This document shows positions 15,849 through 24,424 of a stretch of DNA of 64,000 nt, piece by piece. The translations under genes were made by a program, and so were the position numbers. Every line of letters begins with the position of its first letter. Within the stretch, counting starts at the first letter, position 1. Source of the stretch: Phaeobacter piscinae (GTDB lineage Bacteria; Pseudomonadota; Alphaproteobacteria; Rhodobacterales; Rhodobacteraceae); NCBI RefSeq assembly GCF_002407245.1, contig NZ_CP010681.1, forward strand, positions 2,666,001 through 2,730,000, in the 5' to 3' direction. Under the pieces are notes generated by a model that was not told the origin of the DNA, made no database searches, and saw only the letters and a program-made list of their open reading frames with translations.

Positions 15849-17633
15849 ATGGCTGAGATCGAAACCGACGTGCTTATCATCGGCACCGGGCCTGCGGGCT
15901 CCGCAACAGCGGCGCTTCTGTCAAGCTACGGCATCGCAAATATGGCGATCAACCGCTACGGCTGGCTGGCCAGCACCCCCCGCGCCCATATCACCAACCA
16001 ACGCACGATGGAGGTGCTGCGCGATCTGGGGCAGGATGTCGAAGCCGAGGCTTATATGCATGCGGCCCACCAGGACCTGATGGGCGAGAATGTCTTTTGC
16101 GAAAGCCTTGCAGGGGAGGAGATCGGCCGGGTGAAAAGCTGGGGCAACCACCCTCTGTCAAAGGCCGAGCACCTGCTGTCCAGCCCGACGATGATGAATG
16201 ACCTGCCGCAAACCTTCATGGAGCCGATCCTGTTTTCCACCGCCTGCAAGCGCGGCACCCAAGCCCGGATGAGCACCGAGTATCTGAACCATGTACAGGA
16301 CGCAGAGGGCGTGACCACCACCTGCCGCGACCGCCTGTCGGGCCGCGAATTCACGGTCCGGTCAAAATACCTTGTCGGTGCCGATGGCGGCAACTCGCTG
16401 GTGGCGCAGAACGAAAACCTTGCGATCGAAGGCAAGATGGGCGTCGGCGGGTCGATGAACATCCTGTTCCGCGCGGATCTGTCCAAATATGTCGCTCACC
16501 GGCCAAGCGTGCTCTACTGGGTGATGCAGCCCGGCGCCGATGTGGGGGGTATCGGCATGGGGCTGGTGCGCATGGTGCGGCCTTGGAACGAATGGTTGAT
16601 CGTCTGGGGGTATGACATCAACGAACCCGCACCCGTTGTGGATGAGGCGATGGCAACACAGGTCGCGCGGCAGCTGGTCGGCGACCCGGAGCTAGAAATC
16701 GACCTCATATCGGCCAACACATGGACCGTGAACAACGCCTATGCGCCTCGAATGCACAATGGCCGCGTCTTTATCATGGGTGATGCGGCACACAGGCACC
16801 CGCCGTCGAACGGGCTTGGCTCCAATACTTCGATCCAGGATAGTTTCAACCTCGCCTGGAAACTGGCCGCGGTGCTGAATGGCCAGGCCGCGCCTGTGCT
16901 GCTGGACAGCTACACCGCCGAGCGCGCGCCGGTTGCCAAGCAGATTGTAACCCGCGCAAATCAGTCGATTAGCGAATTCGGCCCAATCTTTGAAACCCTT
17001 GGCATGACCGGTAGCGTCGGCCTGGAGGAGATCCGGTCCAGCGTGGCTGCTCGCTGCGATTCCACGCCCGAGGCGGAAAAACAGCGCGCAGCCATCCGCG
17101 AGGCGATTGCTTTCAAGAAGTACGAGTTCGACGCCCATGGGGTGGAAATGAACCAGCGCTATAAATCCGATGCCGTGGTCACCGACGGGCAGATGGAACC
17201 GGCATTCGAGCTGGACGCGGAACTGCACTATCAGCCGACCACCTGGCCGGGCGCTCGGTTGCCGCATGTCTGGGTGTTTGACCACGGCACCGGCGAAAAG
17301 CTTTCAACCCTCGACCTGTGCGGCAAGGGCGCCTTTACCCTGCTGACCGGCATCGGTGGCGAGGCCTGGGAGGAAGCCGCAGAAGACGTGGCCGCCGAGT
17401 TCGGCCTGCAGCTGACGGTGCGCTTGATCGGACCGCGGCGTAAATACGCAGACCATACCGGTGATTGGGCGCGGGCATCGGAAGTTGCCGATTCCGGCTG
17501 TATCCTGGTCCGTCCCGACCATCACGTCTGCTGGCGTGCCGAGGAAATGGCCTCGGATCCCAAAGGCGAATTGCGCCGGGTGCTTTCCCGAATTTTCGGC
17601 CGCAGTGCTGCGGCTTCCATGGCAGCGGAGTAA
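15849..17633 (+). CDS. FAD-dependent phenol/resorcinol-type hydroxylase (TfdB-like flavoprotein monooxygenase)
   Basis: A 594-residue flavoprotein aromatic hydroxylase. The dinucleotide-binding motif GTGPAG is at residues 12-17. The second FAD motif, with 'FIMGDAAHRHPPSNGLGSN' around residue 310, is followed by 'QDSFNLAWKLAAVLNG'. A thioredoxin-like C-terminal domain of about 170 residues completes the 2,4-dichlorophenol/phenol hydroxylase architecture. GGAGG lies just before the ATG. Given hydroxyquinol dioxygenase directly downstream, it most probably hydroxylates resorcinol or another dihydroxylated or substituted phenol to hydroxyquinol. The exact substrate is inference. Confidence 0.85.
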   Translation: MAEIETDVLIIGTGPAGSATAALLSSYGIANMAINRYGWLASTPRAHITNQRTMEVLRDLGQDVEAEAYMHAAHQDLMGENVFCESLAGEEIGRVKSWGNHPLSKAEHLLSSPTMMNDLPQTFMEPILFSTACKRGTQARMSTEYLNHVQDAEGVTTTCRDRLSGREFTVRSKYLVGADGGNSLVAQNENLAIEGKMGVGGSMNILFRADLSKYVAHRPSVLYWVMQPGADVGGIGMGLVRMVRPWNEWLIVWGYDINEPAPVVDEAMATQVARQLVGDPELEIDLISANTWTVNNAYAPRMHNGRVFIMGDAAHRHPPSNGLGSNTSIQDSFNLAWKLAAVLNGQAAPVLLDSYTAERAPVAKQIVTRANQSISEFGPIFETLGMTGSVGLEEIRSSVAARCDSTPEAEKQRAAIREAIAFKKYEFDAHGVEMNQRYKSDAVVTDGQMEPAFELDAELHYQPTTWPGARLPHVWVFDHGTGEKLSTLDLCGKGAFTLLTGIGGEAWEEAAEDVAAEFGLQLTVRLIGPRRKYADHTGDWARASEVADSGCILVRPDHHVCWRAEEMASDPKGELRRVLSRIFGRSAAASMAAE

Positions 17634-17637
17634 CACC

Positions 17638-18519
17638 ATGTTTGATGAACACGAAAACGGCTACTTCACCGAGGAAACCAGCGCCGAGGTTGTTGCCGCC
17701 CGCAACGCCAAGGCCGAAGATGAGCGGCTGCGCGATTGCGTCAACATCCTGGTGAAACACATCCACGCCGCCATCAAGGAAATGGAGCCCAACCAGGAGG
17801 AATGGTTCAAGACCATCATGTTCCTGACGGAAACGGGGCACACCTGCGATGACTGGCGGCAGGAGTTCATCCTGCTGTCGGACATCATGGGCGTCTCCAT
17901 GCTGGTGGATGCGATCAACAACCGCAAACCTTCCGGCGCGTCCGAAAGCACGGTGCTTGGCCCCTTCCACGTGGCTGAGGCACCAGAGTTGCCGATGGGG
18001 TCGAATATTTGCCTTGATGGCAAGGGTGAGCCGATGCTGGTCAGGGGCCGGATCCTCGACACGGACGGTACCCCGGTCGCGGATGCCAAGATCGACGTCT
18101 GGCAGGCCAATGACGAGGGGTTTTACGATGTGCAGCAAAAGGGCATCCAACCCGATTTCAACCTGCGCGGCGTCTTTCGCACCGGCCCTGATGGCACCTA
18201 CAGCTTCCGGGCGGTAAAGCCGAAATTCTACCCGATCCCGGATGATGGCCCGGTGGGCAAGTTGCTGCGCTCCCTTGGCCGACACCCCTACCGGCCCGCG
18301 CATTTCCATTACATCCTCGAGGCTGATGGGTTTGAGAGTCTGACCACCCACATCTTCGACCCGGATGACCCCTATATCAACTCCGACGCCGTCTTTGGCG
18401 TGAAAGAGAGCCTGATGGCCAAATTCGACCTGATCGAAGACCGGGCAGCGCAGCAAGAAGCCGGATTTGATGAGGCCTTCTATCTGGTGGAACATGACTT
18501 CGTTCTGGCAAAGGGCTGA
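17638..18519 (+). CDS. hydroxyquinol 1,2-dioxygenase (intradiol ring-cleaving)
   Basis: This 293-residue non-haem Fe(III) dioxygenase opens hydroxyquinol to maleylacetate. The N-terminal helical linker domain (residues 1-100) precedes the catalytic beta-sandwich. The four iron ligands are visible as Y163 (in GFYDVQ), Y198 (in KFYPIP), H222 and H224 (in RPAHFHY). The 'PHIFDPDDPYI'-like segment ('THIFDPDDPYINSDAVFGVK') and the partner maleylacetate reductase argue for hydroxyquinol rather than catechol as substrate. It lies 4 bases after the hydroxylase stop. Confidence 0.9.
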   Translation: MFDEHENGYFTEETSAEVVAARNAKAEDERLRDCVNILVKHIHAAIKEMEPNQEEWFKTIMFLTETGHTCDDWRQEFILLSDIMGVSMLVDAINNRKPSGASESTVLGPFHVAEAPELPMGSNICLDGKGEPMLVRGRILDTDGTPVADAKIDVWQANDEGFYDVQQKGIQPDFNLRGVFRTGPDGTYSFRAVKPKFYPIPDDGPVGKLLRSLGRHPYRPAHFHYILEADGFESLTTHIFDPDDPYINSDAVFGVKESLMAKFDLIEDRAAQQEAGFDEAFYLVEHDFVLAKG

Positions 18520-18523
18520 CCGC

Positions 18524-19348
18524 ATGACGAAACCCTGCATCATCTGTGTCGCGATCACCGGATCCCTGCCGCGCAAGGCGCATAACCCGGCAGTGCCGGT
18601 TACTGTCGAAGAACAGATCGAAAGCACCCATGCCGCGTTTGAGGCCGGGGCCAGTATCTGTCACGCGCATGTGCGTAACGAGGACGAGGCGCCGTCCTCA
18701 GATCCCGAGACCTTTGCACGCCTCAAAGAAGGGCTGGAAAAACACTGCCCCGGCATGGTGATCCAATTCTCCACCGGGGGACGTTCAGGTGCTGGCAAGG
18801 AACGGGGCGGCATGCTGCCCTTGCGGCCGGACATGGCGTCGCTTTCGGTGGGGTCAAACAACTTCCCGTCCCGCGTCTACGAGAACCCACCCGATCTGGT
18901 GGACTGGCTTGCAGCAGAGATGCTCGTCCATGATGTGAAACCGGAAATCGAAGCCTTCGACCTCAGCCACATTCACCAGGCCGCGCGGATGCAGGCGGAC
19001 GGGCGTCTGAAGGGGCCATTATACATTCAGTTTGTCATGGGGGTGAAAAACGCGATGCCTGCCGACCGCGATGTCTTTGACTACTACGTGAAGACAGTGA
19101 ACCGCCTGTTGCCCGGCGCAGAATGGTGCGCGGCGGGGATCGGTCAGCACCAGCTGACCCTGAACGAATGGTGCGTCGCTGAAGGCGGCCATGCACGGAC
19201 TGGTCTGGAGGACAACATACGTCTCAGCAAGGACCGGCTCGCGTCGTCCAACGCCGAACTGGTGGCAAGGGTGGCGGCGATCTGTCACCGACACGGCCGC
19301 CCGGTCGCCACTCCGGCCCAAGCGCGGAAGATCCTCGGCTTAACCTGA
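18524..19348 (+). CDS. beta-keto acid cleavage enzyme (BKACE, DUF849)
   Basis: A 274-residue TIM-barrel enzyme of the family of 3-keto-5-aminohexanoate cleavage enzyme (Kce). The Zn ligands correspond to H47 and H49 ('ICHAHVR') and E229 ('GLEDN'), the same positions as H46, H48 and E230 in Kce. BKACEs react a beta-keto acid with acetyl-CoA to give acetoacetate and a new acyl-CoA. In this operon the predicted substrate is 3-oxoadipate made by maleylacetate reductase, giving succinyl-CoA plus acetoacetate and replacing CoA-transferase plus thiolase. The family is well supported; the substrate is inferred from position. Confidence 0.85.
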   Translation: MTKPCIICVAITGSLPRKAHNPAVPVTVEEQIESTHAAFEAGASICHAHVRNEDEAPSSDPETFARLKEGLEKHCPGMVIQFSTGGRSGAGKERGGMLPLRPDMASLSVGSNNFPSRVYENPPDLVDWLAAEMLVHDVKPEIEAFDLSHIHQAARMQADGRLKGPLYIQFVMGVKNAMPADRDVFDYYVKTVNRLLPGAEWCAAGIGQHQLTLNEWCVAEGGHARTGLEDNIRLSKDRLASSNAELVARVAAICHRHGRPVATPAQARKILGLT

Positions 19349-19761
19349 CCGCAAAGCTCCGTTCGGCCAGCCAATGCTGAAGTGGTCCGGCAAAACTGGG
19401 CAATCGGCATTGCCAAGTTATCTGACGTGGATTGTGATAGGGGTGAGACCGAGCATTTAGGCGGATATTCGACTGCATATCCGTCCCACAGGGCAAAGGC
19501 GTCAGCTCGGGCGTGGCGATAGGTCAGAGCGGCAAAGTCATAGCGGCGGGGCTGACGAGAATGTCGAGAACGTCTCCCGTTGGCATCGATGGCCCACCCG
19601 CTTTTGGCCACTGTCCGTGGCCTAGTCTGTGGGCGAGTTCGATCAGTCTTGCCAGTGGTATAGAATCACCCCATATAGTAAGTTAAACTAACTAACCTAG
19701 CTGAGCGCAATGTCTGGACGCTTTCCAAGACTTTGCGATCCTAGACACCAGGGCAGATGTC
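19349..19761. other. intergenic region after the aromatic operon, no supported gene
   Basis: About 410 bases. A minus-strand frame of about 100 codons crosses the end of the BKACE gene and continues here, but it has no recognisable family features and uneven composition, so I do not call it. From about 19680 the sequence becomes AT-richer and probably holds the promoter of the GNAT-methyltransferase gene. Confidence 0.4.
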
Positions 19762-20826
19762 ATGACACAAGCCAAACGATTTGAAACCGTAAGGATGCAG
19801 GTAAAGAGTTGGTCTGAAACCATAAGCAGCCACACTCAGCGAAGCGCCTTAGTCGAGGAACTCAGGGACGTTTTAACCCCTGTTGTTTTACGACACCTGC
19901 CTGAATCTTTGCAAATGTCAAAGACACATCCAGCGATTGACGAATGGATCACATCACGCTCCGCTGAGAGCAACGTAATGCTGGTTCGTGATCGCGCCAG
20001 CGATAGATTGCTTGGCCTCTTGATCCTGGCTGAGTGTTCGGAATCCGAATTCCTTACAACGGTTCATTTGGGGTATCTGTTTTCAGAAGAGGCTTGGGGA
20101 AAGGGATATGCGACCGAACTGATCGCGGGGCTCGTCACCTGGTGCAAGGACGAAGGCCAATCCGTGCAATTATTTGGCGGTGTGGAAAACGGCAATACCG
20201 CGTCCTCCAGGGTTCTGCAAAAGAACGGATTTGAGTTGGTGGAAGACTTGTCAGACGCGACAACAGCAATGTTTGGTCTGTATATCCCCTACAACTTCGA
20301 CAAACTCTATGGATCGACACCTCAGGCCCTTGGCGAGCCAACACAACTCTTTGTCGATTTTTTCAAGCGACACGCAGGCAATCATCTACGTGTATTGGAC
20401 ATTGGCTGCGGCCAAGGTCGCGACGCAATATTTGTCGGGCGCCTTGGGCACCGAGTTGTCGGGGTCGATCTCTCGCCTAATGGCATTCGTGATTTGAACG
20501 AAGCAGCACGCCGCGAAAACCTCAGCATTAAGGGAATCGTTTCTGACATCAGGACCTTTGTTCCCGATGGGGAGTTTGATGTGCTTCTTCTGGACCGTAC
20601 GTTGCACATGCTTTCTGAGAAAGATCGATTGATCGTGCTGAAGCGATTGATTGGCAGCGTGTCAGGCGGTGGTTGGGTTTTGATCTCGGACGAACCTGAG
20701 AATATGCAAGGGTTCAAGGAGGTTATCACTTCGAGTACCGACGCTTGGGAGATCGCGCTGGATAGACCAGAAGCTCTGTTCGTTCGGCAGCTTCGTCGAG
20801 AATATGGATCAGAATCTGAAGCCTGA
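19762..20826 (+). CDS. bifunctional GNAT acetyltransferase / TehB-like methyltransferase fusion
   Basis: A 354-residue fusion. Residues about 25-178 are a GNAT domain with 'FSEEAWGKGYATELIAGLV' (motif A, acetyl-CoA binding) and 'NTASSRVLQKNGFELVEDL'. Residues about 185-350 are a class I methyltransferase resembling TehB/UbiE types: 'YNFDKLYGS', 'RVLDIGCGQGRDAIFVGRLG' (motif I), 'VVGVDLSPNGI' and 'FDVLLLDRTLHML'. Codon use is less GC-rich than in neighbouring operons and an IS66 relic follows directly, suggesting horizontal acquisition. TehB-like enzymes detoxify tellurite or thiols, but no substrate can be assigned. The two domains may act on the same compound. Confidence 0.8.
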   Translation: MTQAKRFETVRMQVKSWSETISSHTQRSALVEELRDVLTPVVLRHLPESLQMSKTHPAIDEWITSRSAESNVMLVRDRASDRLLGLLILAECSESEFLTTVHLGYLFSEEAWGKGYATELIAGLVTWCKDEGQSVQLFGGVENGNTASSRVLQKNGFELVEDLSDATTAMFGLYIPYNFDKLYGSTPQALGEPTQLFVDFFKRHAGNHLRVLDIGCGQGRDAIFVGRLGHRVVGVDLSPNGIRDLNEAARRENLSIKGIVSDIRTFVPDGEFDVLLLDRTLHMLSEKDRLIVLKRLIGSVSGGGWVLISDEPENMQGFKEVITSSTDAWEIALDRPEALFVRQLRREYGSESEA

Positions 20827-21222
20827 CTTGGTGAAGCGGTCCTTCGCCAGGCTACGACAGAAATTTCCAAAAGGGCTCAGTGCTGCCGAATGCCAGCTCA
20901 GCAAGACCGATGGTTCTGAGGCAAAAGAAGCATCTCGCCAGAGCTTTGGCCAAGTTCTTCAAATCGTGCCGCCCGGGACGACACCATGACGTTCCCTCAT
21001 TGGCAGCAGATGTTCGTGTGGCAGGTGGCGAAATCTGACTGTGAGCCTTTTATACCCAATGCTGCAGCGGTTGATAGGTAACTGTCCGGTCTGCCCGCAC
21101 CACCGGTGGTCATTGGTGATGGGTAGCGTCCCTTAGCGAGCAATTGGACATTATCGAGGTTTGGCATTCTAATACGCCGACGGAATTGGTCGAAATATGA
21201 GAACCAGGTCATCTGCACACAG
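20827..21222. other. intergenic region before the IS66 relic, no supported gene
   Basis: About 400 bases between the fusion gene and the first recognisable IS66 piece. A short plus-strand frame overlaps the fusion gene's end and runs to about 20989 without recognisable features. Part of the stretch may be the left end of the insertion sequence; I could not identify its terminal repeat. Confidence 0.35.
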
Positions 21223-22640
21223 ATGCAGGTGCCGGATGTTTCGGTTGCTCAGGTTGCGCGGCGCTCCACTGTGAATCCCAACCAGGCCTTCAATTGGCGG
21301 AAGGAGCCGCCGTCTGCCGCAGCGGCTGATGAAAATCAGAAGTTGCCCGTTACCCGCGAGCCGAAGTTCTGGATGCTGAGCCCGCGTCAGCTCCGTCGGA
21401 AGCCGGGGCACAGATAGAGGTGGCGCTTTCCAATGGCCACCGCCTGAAGGTTCAAGGCGGCTTCGATCCCGATCTCGCTCGCCGCTTTGATCCGGGAGCT
21501 GGCTTCGTGATCCTGGCTCCTACAAGCACGAAGACTTGGAAGCCGCTGACTGCTGGGAATTATTCCGCGATTGCAGACCCGCAGAATCCCCATTCCGCTG
21601 TGGCGGTAGATATTCCGGCCCATGCTGTATGCGCCCAAAACAACACCTCCCGATCCTGGCAAACTCCGTGAGCCGGCGGAGGGGTTGATTGATCTTGTGA
21701 GGGCCCAGGCTCTGAGGGTCACCGAACTGGAACACCAGCTTGCAGGGCATAACCGGCACCGGTTCGGATCAAAACCGGAAAGCCTGGATTAGATTCAGCT
21801 CCGTCTTGAGGAGGAAGAGACCGCGGCAAGGCAGGTTGCCAGCGAAGATGTTCCCGCCGGTGATACTGAGGGGGCAGAAGTCCAAACCCAAGCGCAAACC
21901 GCTGCCGCCCGAAATGTCCCGGATTAATCAGGTTCTGACACTGGGTGAGACCTGCACATGCGGCCCGAAGCTGCGGGCCATTGCCGAAGGTGTGGCGGAG
22001 GAGCTGGAATATGTGCCGGGCCGATTTGTTGTGAACCGGATTGTCCGCCCGCGCCCTCTCGGCAGATTTGCTATGCAAAGCGCCTGCCGGACAATACATG
22101 GTCTGCCGTGATTGTGAGGGGATCGTTCAATCGGCACTGCGTTCGCACCCAATCGTGCGCGGACGCCCCGGTCCTGGTCAGCAAATGCCGACCACTGCCC
22201 CCCAGTACCGCCGATCGCAGTTATACGGACGGGAGAGGATCGATCTGGACCGTTCCCCCCTGGCAATTTGGATTGGCCGGTCTGCGGCACTGCTGGAACC
22301 ACTGGCTGAAGCGATGGGCCGTCATGCGCGCGCAAGTCCGACCATCTCCGCGGATGATACCCCGATCAACTTGCAGGCAAAAGGCAAATGTGCCACCGCG
22401 CGGGTCTGGACCCTTATCCATGACGAACGGCCCTGCGGCGGAGCTGATCCGCCTGCCGCGCTCGGCATCGGCCTCGGACCGATGGCGGCCAATGCCTCAC
22501 TACCGTTTCACATCAAACTGCAGAGGCGAGCATCCTTCAGCGCATCTGGCCAGCGACAAAGGCCGGATGCATGCGGATAGCTACACCGGCCTCAAAGAGC
22601 TGTACCGGTCCGGTGCAATCCGCGAGGTTGCCTGAATGGC
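21223..22640 (+). pseudogene. decayed IS66-family insertion sequence (tnpA and tnpC fragments)
   Basis: Ordered but frame-broken pieces of IS66 proteins. The first is a TnpA-like part with 'SVAQVARRSTVN' (21241-21276) and 'VALSNGHRLKVQGGFDPDL'-type sequence near 21420-21475. Then comes a TnpC N-terminus 'HNRHRFGSKPESLD' (about 21749-21790) ending in a stop. The TnpC core has 'YGRERIDLDRSPLAIWIGRS' (about 22220-22280), 'AALLEPLAEAMGRHAR' and 'ADDTPINLQAKGK', with the catalytic-region aspartates. A last piece, 'HADSYTGLKELY' (22570-22605), is in another frame. TnpB is missing altogether. It cannot make a working transposase. Boundaries are approximate. Confidence 0.8.
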
Positions 22641-22827
22641 GCAAAGCAGGGATCACCCGCGGGGCGCCAGAGCACTCTCACCGGACGGTCAGGTTGTTGA
22701 CGGCAGTGATGTGCAAAAATGGGCTTTTGAGAGTTACCGGCAACGGGAAAGATTCAGAACTCCCGACACGCAATCGCTAGGCATACCGCTCAATTGATCG
22801 AAGAGAGCAGATGCGCAGAAATCAATT

Positions 22828-23574
22828 TCAACTTCGCGTCCAAAAAACCATGGTCATTCCAAGCCCGACCACGATTACTATGGTACGAATGGCCGTTCTC
22901 GGAAGCCTTTTTGCGAGCTTTGCGCCGATATAACCGCCGATTGTCGCGGCCACCATCATGATTGTAGCTTCGCGTAAATAGACGATTCCAGCCAGCAAGA
23001 AGGTGGCGACAGATGCTCCCGACAGAATGAAGGAGAGCGCGTTCTTCAGCCCGTTCATCAGGTTTATGTCGCGATAGCCCAAGCCAGAGAACAGCGCCAG
23101 CAATACGATGCCCAAGCCGCCATTGAAATAGCCGCCATATGTGGTCACGGTCAGGATGGTTGTGGTTTTGCCAATGGGGTTCACGCCCTTTTTGCTTTGG
23201 GTCCAGCTACGAATGTTCTCGTCAAAGGCAAACAGCAGCGTTGCAAACAGTAAAAGCCAGGGAACGATAAAACTAAAGACCGCGGATGGTGTGATCAGCA
23301 ACAATATCGCGCCCAATACGCCGCCCACGACGGACAAACCGAGCAGCGCCAAAAGCGCGCCCCGATCAAAGATGCGGAGTTCTTCCATGAACCCAGCTGC
23401 ACCACTCAGGTAGCCTGGAAACACCGCAACGGCGCTGGTTGCATTCGCGGCGATGGGCGGCACACCAACAAAGACGAGTGCTGGAAACGTCAGGAAACTA
23501 CCCCCTCCAGCAATAGCATTCAGGACACCGGCAAAGAAGGCCGCGCCTGTGATGATGATAAAATCAATCACCAA
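22828..23574 (-). CDS. TauE/SafE-family sulfite/organosulfonate exporter-type membrane protein
   Basis: A 248-residue protein with about seven or eight membrane segments. It has the TauE/SafE repeat signature: 'AGVLNAIAGGGSFLTFPAL' near residues 15-33 and 'GGYFNGGLGIVLLALFSGLG' near 146-165. Members move small anions, sulfite or sulfoacetate being the studied examples, but most have no proven substrate. It stands alone between an IS66 relic and a gene-poor stretch, so context gives no substrate hint. Confidence 0.85.
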   Translation of the reverse strand: MVIDFIIITGAAFFAGVLNAIAGGGSFLTFPALVFVGVPPIAANATSAVAVFPGYLSGAAGFMEELRIFDRGALLALLGLSVVGGVLGAILLLITPSAVFSFIVPWLLLFATLLFAFDENIRSWTQSKKGVNPIGKTTTILTVTTYGGYFNGGLGIVLLALFSGLGYRDINLMNGLKNALSFILSGASVATFLLAGIVYLREATIMMVAATIGGYIGAKLAKRLPRTAIRTIVIVVGLGMTMVFWTRS

Positions 23575-24424
23575 AATCTCCTGATTATAGGGATGGCACG
23601 CATCATGGCTCGGTCAATTCTCGCCTGAATGATGCTCTTAGCACCTTCAAATGGCGGCATCCAGCCCAACGCGGGCATGAGGGCGCATCCGGCTCTGACG
23701 AAAGCGGACCTTCGCAGGAATTTCACCCACGACAGGCTTGCGGGACTTTGCTGACGTTCGAGTCAGCGGCTGCAAGGTCGGCACTTTCCCTTTCCACCAT
23801 TCCAACGTAGATATATCCGGCTACCGGTATACCCGTGGGCCACCAGAGCACAAAATGCATTTTACTCCGAAGCTAAGCGACTACTTTGCTTTCACTTAGC
23901 AAACCTTATGATATCCATACCGGCCGCGCTTGTACTTCCCTTGAGCATTTCTGGCTTTAACATGGCTTGCCCATCGTTTTCTTTGAAAGCAATCACCCTA
24001 CTCTGCTTCAACAAGTTTCCTTCGAAGAAAGACCCATTCTGCGTTGCGTTCCTTGCCGTCACTTGTGTTGAAATCGCTTTACTGTTTCCCACGGGTTCCT
24101 TTTCTCTCTTAACCTTCTTGTTCTGACGCTTGTGATTGGAGCGGGAGATTCTTGCGTATCGCGGTTCTGACGCTGCGCAGCATTGGTTGAAATAGGCTCG
24201 TGGAACCAACTTGGTAGAAACACCGAAAGGCAGCTTTGGAGAAGCTGCTCAGAGCTTGCAAAGTCCGCCTCCTGCGCATCGCAGCCGTTGGCTTAAACCG
24301 CAGCATCGATCGACGTGGGCTAAAACGGACCAACACGACTTGCGGCCCCAGCAAAAAACTTGGCGGCGACATTCACCACATATGTCATCGCACACTGAAG
24401 CGCCTCGACCTGACGCGACAGCAG
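23575..24424. other. gene-poor, partly AT-rich stretch
   Basis: About 850 bases without a gene I can support. A lysine-rich minus-strand frame (23892-24209) and overlapping short frames exist, but none shows recognisable features or a good ribosome binding site. The AT-richer part (about 23880-24130) contrasts with the flanking GC-rich operons and fits decayed imported DNA next to the IS66 relic. Confidence 0.4.

Noticed and set aside
19285..19611. minus-strand frame crossing the end of the BKACE gene
   Set aside because: I considered a transposase remnant because of a short 'RRYDFAALTYRHAR' stretch, but nothing else supports it.
23892..24209. 105-codon lysine-rich minus-strand frame in the gene-poor stretch
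   Set aside because: No recognisable family, no good ribosome binding site and an arbitrary set of possible starts. The AT-rich composition alone is not enough to call a gene.
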